Assembly: GCA_964017065.1 (NCBI GenBank) | Contig: OZ024784.1 | Span: 12,815,152-12,879,151 of the forward strand | DNA from: Haliclona indistincta | Lineage: Eukaryota > Porifera > Demospongiae > Haplosclerida > Chalinidae | Direction: 5' to 3' | DNA: 64,000 nucleotides | Shown here: positions 55,589-64,000 of the stretch, one piece after another | How the letters are laid out: each line of letters begins with the position of its first letter | Numbering within the stretch: position 1 is the first letter of the stretch | Position numbers and translations under genes: made by a program | The notes under the pieces: model-generated | Database searches by the model: none | The model's input: only the letters and a program-made list of their open reading frames with translations | Told to the model about the DNA's origin: nothing

Positions 55589-56893
55589 ATGGACAAGAAA
55601 ATAAGACCGATACGATTTGCTCTACGCTATAAACCTCCGACTTTGGTAATCTTTTATGTTGATCACGGCACAGGTGAGTGGTAATACTCCGTGATCTGAA
55701 TGGATCTGCTCTCGGATCTGCTATTGTAGGAAAGACCAGACGTCGATCGATTCCACTAAGAGGGATTTCTAGCAGTTCTAGGTACAACCAATTACTCATT
55801 CTTATTTTAAGAGCGTAATGTTATTGCTCGTTTTATCCAGTGGAGAAGAATACACAGAGAAGCTTCTTCTCATACCCAGACACCAACCCTACACAGATGG
55901 CATAGCTAAAATGCAGGTATTATCCATGTATTATCTCTGATTTGTTCAGTCTGTACACTACTTGAAATTCTCATTTAGCTGGTTTCATTGATCAAGAGAG
56001 TATGGGAAACCAAGAAACAACTGCCTACTCATCCTCAAGACCCACTTAATATAACACAAGATGAGACACTGCCTCTTCTACTACCATCTGTCCGAGCATC
56101 AGAAACATCTAAAAATAGTGCCCTCAACAAGGAGCTGGAACAGTTGCTTAGCGGCAATGATGATGACTCATCTACTGAAGAAAAATTGAAGCAGCCTGCT
56201 GAATTATTTACTGTACCTCCCAACAAGGGTCCTTTGCAAAGTCCTACCAGCAATCTTAGTGGATTATCAATGAAAAGTTCCAGGTCACTACCTCCAATTA
56301 GCAGCAGCAGTCCTAAAGCATCATTGTCATCTCTTGGCTCTCTTCCTCCACTCACCTCTTCCCCTCTTACTGGCTCTGCTCACCGCTCAACCTCTCTCAC
56401 TCTCGAAACCAGTCAGTTCAAACCACCAGCACTCGAACCACTGAACATGGTCACTCATGAAGTGGAGAAGAATAAGCCTAGTAATTTCAGTAGTCACTCT
56501 CCTCCAACTCCACCTACTCCTCCTCCTCCACAAGCAGATGAAGATATTAGTCTGAAGGAAGAGATACTAAGTGAGCTTAGTGAAGAGCTTACAGACACCA
56601 TCTCTTCTATGAACAATGATGAGCCACTGATGTTATCGGAAGGGCTCAAAACACTTGAGAACATCAAACTAGTCAGTGATGAAGACGATGAAAATGGGGG
56701 AGAAGATTTTAACAAGATGTCGGAGACAGACTACGAGCAACGAAAGAAAATAATGGAAGAGCAGTTTGAGTCTCAGAAGCTGAAGCCAAGTGATGATGGT
56801 TTTGTGTATGACAAACAAGTTGAATTTCCAGAGCCCAAGATAGAAAGTGGATGGGATAGTGATCAGGAGGACGACTCTGATCTTGAATTTTAG
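55589..56893 (+). CDS. CEP19: Centrosomal protein of 19 kDa, extended form
   Basis: Four exons: 55589-55674, about 55731-55782, about 55841-55917 and 55981-56893. The N-terminus MDKKIRPIRFALRYKPPTL and KTRRRSIPLRGIS match the CEP19 start. The C-terminus ETDYEQRKKIMEEQFESQKL, then DDGFVYDKQVEFPEPK, GWDSDQ and an acidic end, matches the conserved CEP19 tail. CEP19 sits at the mother centriole and recruits RABL2 for ciliogenesis. The middle of about 190 residues (SGLSMKSSRSLPPISSSS, PTPPTPPPPQ) is a low-complexity insertion absent from vertebrate forms, making it about 370 residues. Exon 4 starts at a tttag acceptor just before LVSLIKRVWE. Confidence 0.85.
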
Positions 56894-56968
56894 AGTTTAA
56901 TACTTTCACAGTACTAAGTACTACATGTGTGTGCTCAGACAAAAATCTATTTCTGTCTATAATCAAAA

Positions 56969-57862
56969 CTACTGTTTGAGTATTAACAGTCCACTACAGG
57001 TTGAAGCAGAATCAATGGTGACTGAGAATGGTCCTGCTTTCTCTAGATTGAAATTCACTGTGGTACCAGCCTATTACAAGAGAAAGCACATTATTAAAAC
57101 TATGTAGTAAAATGTGCAATAATAATAATCGCACACCTGAATTTTTAAAATACCAGTCACACTGACAGTGAAACTTCCAGGAGCTAAGATCTGCAATGTA
57201 TGTAGCAAGGGGCTGTCAAATCAAAAATAAAGTTAATGATTTCTAATGATTTGTGTTCATACCTGTTTTCAATGTTGTTCAGGCAATTTCCACTTGAAGG
57301 ACACACACCGACAGAGATTGAGCCAGTTACGTTTGATGCATTTGGTACAGTCATCTGTACTGCAGCAGAGAACAGATACACACCAGTCAAAGAAGCAGTG
57401 AGAGTACCACTGGTAGCATTAAAAGAGGATCCAACAAACTGGCTTGGTTTAGTCTGAAACAGTTTTATTATAATTAAGTTCAAAATAATCTTAACATTCT
57501 TACTATGTTGAGATCAGTAAAGATAAATGCAGTTGAATTTGCTCCTAGCAATATATTAGAAGACAATTGTACATGAAAGGAGTTGAGTTCTGCAGTGCTG
57601 GTAGTAGGTGGTTCCTAGAATAGAGAGCTATTATTAGTATCCACATGCACTGCATGAATGTCTAACCGTTGAAGGTACCCTTGGTGGAAACAAGGTAGGT
57701 AAATTCAAGAAGTGGCTCCTTTTGTATTGGCTCTGAAAATGTAATGTTAAAACAGTTCATGCAGTGTTGACTATTGATGATAACCTTCACGGGAAGACTG
57801 AGAACGGCTGAGTACCAGCAGCATGCTAGTACTGCAAACAGATAGTAGTTTTTAGCAGTCAT
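56969..57862 (-). CDS. Small secreted protein with C1q/TNF-like domain
   Basis: Six short exons give about 200 residues. A signal peptide opens it (MTAKNYYLFAVLACCWYSAV). After a short linker (SQYKRSHFLNLPTLFPPREP) comes a beta-rich domain with SSNILLGANSTAFIFTDLNI, SQFVGSSFNATSGTLTASLT and GVYLFSAAVQMTVPNAS. VGVCPSSGNCLNNIENR and LHTLQILAPGSFTVSVTG follow, then GTTVNFNLEKAGPFSVTIDS. The GVYLFS motif and strand order suggest a C1q/TNF jelly roll. No collagen repeat is present. Extracellular recognition or adhesion is possible, but the role is unknown. Confidence 0.7.
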
Positions 57863-58345
57863 AGTAGTGATATTTAAAACTCGCCTTGTGAATCGTTAAG
57901 CTAGACTAGTTGACTGACGATTCTACGACAGTAGGTCTCCTTAAATACCGATAGCATCATAGTAGTGCTGCTGCTTCGTTTGGCTTCAACTGCGAGAATA
58001 TATATCATTGTGAAATCATTATTATTCTTGTGCGTAACTTCATAATCATGTCAGTTAAGTGCAGGCCTCTAGATGTAACTACGATGTCCTATACTATGTA
58101 TAATTATACAGCTGTACTTCAATACAATAGTTAATAACAGCCACACAGATTTAGGAGTCAGCAGTGAAAGACTAAAAACAACAACAACAACAATATTATT
58201 ATTCATCAGCTAAGAAATAATAATAAGAATTGTATTATCTATTGAGTTTTGCAATCTAACATAGTAGCTGCATTGATAAAAGATGCATCGCGCAGCATCG
58301 TGAAAATGTATAATGCACAACTATAATATCTGGCTCCAAACTTCA
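57863..58345. other. Intergenic gap with a short (CAA)n run
   Basis: A 480-bp AT-rich region between the C1q-like gene start and the AP2M1 3' end. It has a short CAA run near 58174-58192 and no gene. Confidence 0.55.
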
Positions 58346-61300
58346 TCAGTAGCTGGACTGGCTCCTTGTTTCATAGAGGCCACTCTTGCTAATGTAGCGG
58401 ACCCACTTGACAACATCGTGATCACTGTAGTTCAACTTGGGTTCAAATACTTTAAGATACCTGACTTTTAGGCCTGAGCAAGCAAATGGTACCTGCAGGA
58501 AATAGAAGTGGAAGCACATTTGAAAGTGTGGCAGAAATGTACATTTGATTAGGCTATCTCAAGAACATCAGAAGAAGTGTATCATGATTACTTATGAACC
58601 ATTGACTGTGACAACCAACTTGCAAACTGCAGTATGAACCCCTATTCATGTTAGTTCAAGAACATGATGTTGAAATTACATCACGTATAGTTACTATTGT
58701 TCAATGTCAAAGTCTGTGTGTGATCACAAAGTACACATTACCTTTAAAAGTATCATTACAACTACACATTGCATTTAAGAGTGTCATTATTTATTTCCTG
58801 CCTTTATGATATAATGTGTGATTGTAATCATTTTCGTACACATTGACAGTAAAAAAACTGGATCATGACATGAAATCAACTTGACATGTTAAGCTACACT
58901 ACAACCATCAACGATCAGGATTCCAAACATAATGAGTAGCAGCAGTTCATAACTTGTTATAATTTGTACATGAGATTAAAAAAATTATCCAGAGGGTCAA
59001 GCATTTTGCCAGTGGGTGAGTCGACGATGAGTATTTGAACACAAACAGCTGTTTACTGTCATGATCATGTAGCTGCACTGCTGATAGCCTTACAGTAACT
59101 GTAGTCAAAAAATGATGTACTTGATCGAGCGCAAACACTTTTACACCAGATCGGGCAGCGAAAATCTAGCAACTTCCTCATACAATTACACAATAACTAT
59201 GGTCATATGAAGCATAGTGCTATACTGAGCCATAAGCAATTATGATGAAGCAAAAGTAAAGCGTTACATTTATGTTAGAACATCTCTGTGTCATAAGAAA
59301 CCTGAAAATCACTGAATCGAAAATCACCATGGAGAATGCACTCAATTTTCTTAGAATGAAACCAACTTATGTATGATAGAACATCAGTGAAAGATCAATA
59401 GTGTGAGAGCATTATACTATAGTTCCAATCTTTAGCAACTAGCAACTTCCTTCCATTATAGTATCATGATGAAGCAAACAGTGAAACAGTAATAGTGTAA
59501 AGTGATGATCTCAGATTATTCTTAATACATGTAGCAGTTGTTAGCTGTCCAGGACAAGATAAGCAATTTTGTGAGTTGGGAACTGATTTATCCCCAGTAA
59601 CAAGATAAGGAAGTCATGAAAATTGATAGATTATCCTGTACAGTGTAAATTCCCATAACTCAAACGACAGGCCCTTGCACGCCCAGTACTTATCATGTGA
59701 TTATTGTGTGCTTAAGTATCCGCATCTAATCCATATTCAGTCTAGCTGTAACCTCCTTTATACTTTGGATTTTTACTAGACAGTCAAAATGAGCCAGAAA
59801 TTTCTACTTACACTACCATTGTTAGTACAGTATGTAGCAGCCATGCAAGTACTGAAAATCCCACATCCATGAAGCAGAAGAAATAAACAACCCCTAAATA
59901 CCAGAGTAAGTGGAGAACTACTATCATATTTTAGTACAATGTGTGCTTGCTACTATAAAACAAGATGTATGCATCTAACTATGGCTTTATAAAGTTTTAC
60001 TATATTTCATAAAACTACCCTAGCAAAGAGCAGGTATTTCCTGACCAGGGTTGTGTCTTATGGGGACAAGGTTGGTATTCTACCACAGACTACTCGACTA
60101 CACATGATCTTATGTGCTGGGAATGATACGCTCACTATCTAGAACCAGAAACGGATGCTTACAGGGTATGACATCTGTTTCGACAGCAGTCCTACTGCTT
60201 GTGTCAATATAATATTGTGTAGGAAGTGCCTTGTATGGTTAGTGAAGGGATGAAGGGAAATTGTAAATCCCATTAATAATAATCCTAAAGTGTGAGACAT
60301 TCTCCTGTACTACCAAAATAGGTCACAATCTCAAGAACAAATTGAAACTGTTGACACACTTTATGGTAGCCTGATTGGTACACCATTCAGGATTCACAAA
60401 TTACCTCAAAATTCATAGAGATTGGTGGGCGGTTTTGTTGTTTGGCCTTGCTATCTCCTGATCCAGCTCCTGAGGTGAGCAACTCAACATCTGCAGTGAG
60501 CTGGGTTTCCTTCATGCCTGCCATACGTCTTATCCTATAACAAACCCAGGCAACAGCAGCAGCATGTAGTCATGCATAAAGCTATCAAAGAAACCATTGC
60601 TTACTTCCACACTATAGCATTTTCTCCAGCCTTGTAGCGAGCTCGACCTTTGAGAGCGATGACCTTTACACCTGAGGTGTTAGGAGGAGTAGGTATCTTA
60701 ACCTACAGGGAGTAGTCAATAATTTATGAGAGAATGAGTTGAGTGAGACAATGTAACTCACTTCAACACCTTGTGCTAGTAGTGTAGGCTTAAACAGACT
60801 CTTAACTACAACCTTGATCTCCATATGCTGCCGAGAACTCTCTCTAACTAATGGAATGACTCGGAATGGTAGCGTAATGTCCTTAGTAGTACGATATCTG
60901 AGAACAAAACAAAAATCGAAGACAGTAGACAGAAGAAGAAAGTAGAGTATACCTCATCAACTCATATTGCCCATCAGGGGGTATGAAACTGATACTCCTT
61001 TCGCTCTCGAATTTGCTCAGCTTTACACACTGATGAAAAGTGCAGTCGTCAATAGCAACACCAGCCTTGGAACTCTGCCCAGATCTGAAAATGTGGCAGC
61101 AAAATAATAATTATCAGCATCAATGCTCCACACTATAGATCTAGCACAAAGCACAGTCTCTAGAGCCTGCAGCTTGTGCAGTGTCTAGGCACTACATTTA
61201 ACAGTCTACTCCGTTTTTTTAAACATTGAGTAGACTGAACACTAAAATTATGCTACCATTGTGTCAGGAAATCTAGCTGTTACCTAAAATTCGAAACAAA

Positions 61301-64000
61301 TTCAACTTTTCTTCCGAATGTTCTTCAAACTTAGTTTAACTTACCCTTCAACAACAAGAGTTCAATGGAACACATACCCTGTGCGCTATGCAAATGTGCA
61401 GAAATTGATGTGAATGCTACCCCTAGTGACTTCGCTCAGTCTCACAATTGTGGCACACCCACATACCGGAATGTTCTAATCGGCGATGTTGCTAATATGA
61501 ACATGACCATAGCACACGACAAGAGACTTTCTTGACTTCGCAGGTGTCTTTCAAAGAGTAAATATTCAACAACCAAGCTGTTGAGAGCTACTCCATGACA
61601 ATCTTCGAGCAGTTAGGCAGTAAACAGCCGCGTTTTTGTACACACACTTAATACATACGGACGAAGCCAAACGTTTAACCCTCGGCGCCTACGTGCCCAG
61701 GGTAATCATGTGTCAGTACTGGACTCTACACAAGTACCTTCTAGTTAGCTGCTGTTCCAGAGTCTGTGCTTCAGGTGTAGATGGCTTAGCCTGTTTGTCT
61801 ATAAGTAGCTTATCGTTCATGCCAAACTTGCACTCTGGCATTCCACTGAGGTAGCTCTTCATAGACACTCGACCAGATACATGAGCTGACAAAACTTGAC
61901 CTGAGCAAGATAAGACATGTAGTTATAAACTACGAAATAGACAAGCACTCATGTCCTGTTTGTCTGCCATGACACTATTATTATAGCCAGGGATGGGTTC
62001 AAGCACTGACTTGAGTGCTTGAAGCACAAGCACAAGCACTCTTGATAGTGCTTGAAGCATTAAGCATTTTTTCAAGCACTTGCAAAAAATGTGCTTAAGC
62101 AATAAGCCAAGCACATGGAAAAAGTGCTTCAAGCACTACAATAAGCACATTCTCATTTCGGTCAATTTTAATTAAAAATTATTATTAATACAAATCACAA
62201 CAGCCTATACACATTTGTATCTAAAATTGCTTATTACAGCTGATAAACATCAATTTTTCGAAAATTTTGTCACCAAGCCTACAACGATCGGGCCTAAACA
62301 TTCGGCCAGCAATGCTGAACAATCGGTAAACCGGGGCTAATGAAGCTGGAACCCCAAATTGAGAACAGGCAATTGTTGAAAGTGTTCTCTGTGTTTAGGT
62401 TATTTTGTTATTTTCCTGACTTCAGAAAAAGTGCTTAATGCTTGAAAAGTGCTTAATAAGCACATTTCAAAACTTGTGCTTAAGTACAAGCACAAGCACA
62501 AATGCTTTAACTGATCAAAATGCTTGAAAGCACTGTCAAGCACTTGAAAAATAGTGCTTTAAGGTGGCGGTGCACTTAGTTAATATTCAACACCCACGCA
62601 ACGTGCGTTTTATTAATAACTAGACTTTATAACTACAGCGATTTACATAACAGTATGGGGGAAATAATACGTGAAGCATCTGTGGCTGCTATCTCGACTG
62701 TCGAGCAATAGATCGACGCGCTTCAAACACAGCAGCATGCAGCAGCATCTTGCCCACAGACGTATAGAGCGAATTTCTGTAATTTGATCCAGAATTTTTT
62801 TTTAAGAACTTTTTCTGGTCTAAGCTTGCCGTTTTGCAGGGTTAGCAAGGGAATATCAAAAAATCGCTCTATACGTCTGTGCGCGCTGGAATTTTAAAGC
62901 TGTAAACGAAGTTCTTTCTGGAGCAAGCAAGCCGAACTGGAGATAACAGCCACAGACCGGTCTTTACTGGGCGAGCTCGCTGCTCCACGTTAGCTAAATA
63001 CTTCGTGACTGAAACTTGCTATAATCGATGTTTATCGATAGACAAAACAAAATGCATACTGGAGCATGCCTGCACAAATATCATTGCTGAAAAATAAAGC
63101 TACTTGTAAAGTCATGAATCTCATTAAATTGGCACACCGCCACCTTAAGCACTTTTAAGCACAAGCACTAAAATGCTTGACCCATCCCTGATTATAGCAT
63201 GTGTACCTTTATATTCTCTTACCTTGAGGTGACATGAGCAGATTGACTGACTCAAGCACATCAAGAAACAGCTCATTCTTGCGATATTTGATGCCTTGTC
63301 TCCTCCAGCTAATCTGTCCGGTCACTTGACTAGTGATCTGCTTCTGCTCCTGAGCAGTCTACAGATACAACAGATATATAGTCACTGCATCGAACACTGT
63401 GAATACACTTTTGTTATTCCAGACTACACCCCAAACTCCACAGTAAGACTAATTTTGTCCTCTAAAATTTGTGCGATAGATAACGTGATGAGCTTATCGC
63501 TGTAGCCTCATGAAACTTTGATGGTAAAACGAGATTCTTCATGTCCCAAATGATCAAAAATTAAGGTCCACAATTTAGAAGCCCAAGAGTTGTTGCTATA
63601 TAGCATAGTGATGACGTTATGGTAATAGAGCGAGGGGTTCTAATTCATGTAGCTGATTGTCTAACTCTGGACAATGCTTGTTCATTAAAAATGTGCAAAT
63701 TTAGTACCTTATTTGTGACCACACAATATTTACTACTCACCTGTGTTCTGATGCCTTGCTGTGTGATGTAAGTCTTGAGGATACCAGAGTCGGTTTTTTG
63801 AGGATAGCCAAAGTCAAGTATCTCTACATAAAGTTATTGATGTATCAGTAATAACAAAATGGTCCATCAATGTTTCTTACCATCCAAGAGTTCGTAGATG
63901 AGTACAAAGTTGTTCTTGATGTTCTCCTCCGTGATGACATCAAAATATGAGTTGAAGACATCGACCATCTTGTTCAGCAACTCAAACACTAGAGCAGCAT
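58346..64000 (-). CDS. AP2M1: AP-2 complex subunit mu, 3' part (window-truncated)
   Basis: Nine exons are visible; the N-terminal longin exons lie past the window end. AP-2 mu binds YxxPhi cargo signals and phosphoinositides in clathrin endocytosis. The visible order is [71 protein letters not shown] and [20 protein letters not shown]. Next are [60 protein letters not shown] and [20 protein letters not shown]. The end is [20 protein letters not shown] and [12 protein letters not shown]. The AAK1-type phosphothreonine site SQVTGQ is kept. Two introns are long: 58496-60404 (nothing recognised) and 61906-63221 (nested transposons). Confidence 0.97.
58496..60404. other. 1.9-kb AP2M1 intron, nothing recognised
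   Basis: AT-rich, with no coding signal and no terminal repeats that I could pair. It may be an eroded insertion. Confidence 0.4.
62563..63144. mobile_element. Nested MITE with TTAA target duplication
   Basis: The ends GGTGGCGGTGCAC and complementary GGCACACCGCCACC are flanked by TTAA (62559-62562 and 63145-63148). It has inserted into the hAT-type element at 61988-63190. TTAA use suits piggyBac or Kolobok families; the GG-start is not the usual piggyBac CCC end. Confidence 0.75.
62756..62880. repeat. Inverted repeat inside the nested MITE
   Basis: ACAGACGTATAGAGCGA (62756-62772) and its exact complement TCGCTCTATACGTCTGT (62864-62880) enclose about 90 bp. This could be a third, still smaller insertion or an internal hairpin. 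Confidence 0.7.

Larger units (their letters stand above)
61988..63190. mobile_element. hAT-type non-autonomous transposon with a nested insert
   Basis: The ends CAGGGATGGGTTCAAGCA and TGCTTGACCCATCCCTG are inverted and flanked by exact 8-bp repeats ATTATAGC (61980-61987 and 63191-63198), as in hAT elements. The subterminal parts are dense in short GTGCTT/AAGCAC motifs on both strands, as in transposase-binding arrays. There is no transposase ORF. It lies in an AP2M1 intron. Confidence 0.88.

Noticed and set aside
56035..56715. Minus-strand ORFs over CEP19 exon 4
   Set aside because: Low-complexity shadow of the Ser/Pro-rich region; no splice or start support.

Overview
This window is nuclear DNA from an early-branching animal, most likely a demosponge (inference). 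Protein-coding genes are split by short introns, often about 50-130 bases, with GT-AG ends. They include a full Eph receptor tyrosine kinase, an atypical PKC and other animal-type genes, packed closely, often head to head. There are no bacterial operons, rRNA genes or CRISPR arrays, and I found no intact tRNA gene.

Layout, left to right. 0-10.6 kb: a DRC8/EFCAB2-like EF-hand gene (-), phosphomevalonate kinase (+), CDK10 (+), an Emi1/FBXO5-like APC/C inhibitor (+), PP1 regulator SDS22/PPP1R7 (+, with several small transposons in its introns) and a PRRT3/4-like membrane protein (+). 10.9-20.3 kb: ribosome-biogenesis gene NIP7 (-). Its second intron is 7.6 kb and holds a 5.27-kb DNA transposon (14723-19996) with terminal inverted repeats, a 9-bp target duplication, a RecQ-like helicase gene and a convergent DUF6589 gene. 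20.4-34.5 kb: an unrecognised basic protein gene (+), DDX19/DBP5 (-), the Eph receptor (-), a divergent Rab-like GTPase (+), proteasome PSMB6 (-) and MIIP (+). 34.6-46.2 kb: a secreted GH3 glycosidase (-), POLE4 (-), DR1/NC2beta (+) and CAPZB (-). 46.5-64 kb: a PTB/coiled-coil/SH2 adaptor (+), ribosomal protein eL22 (-), a deoxynucleoside kinase (-), a TIR transposon, atypical PKC (-), CEP19 (+), a secreted C1q-like protein (-) and the 3' part of AP-2 mu (-, cut by the window end).

The genes form no single pathway: they cover cell-cycle control, translation, trafficking, signalling and cilia. Two themes link them. First, seven pairs are divergent with 66-338 bp between start codons, so shared promoters are likely. 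Second, nearly all long introns are long because they hold short DNA transposons, several with clear target-site duplications, including one nested inside another. Exon ends were read by eye from splice consensus and protein similarity, so individual boundaries may be off by a few bases.
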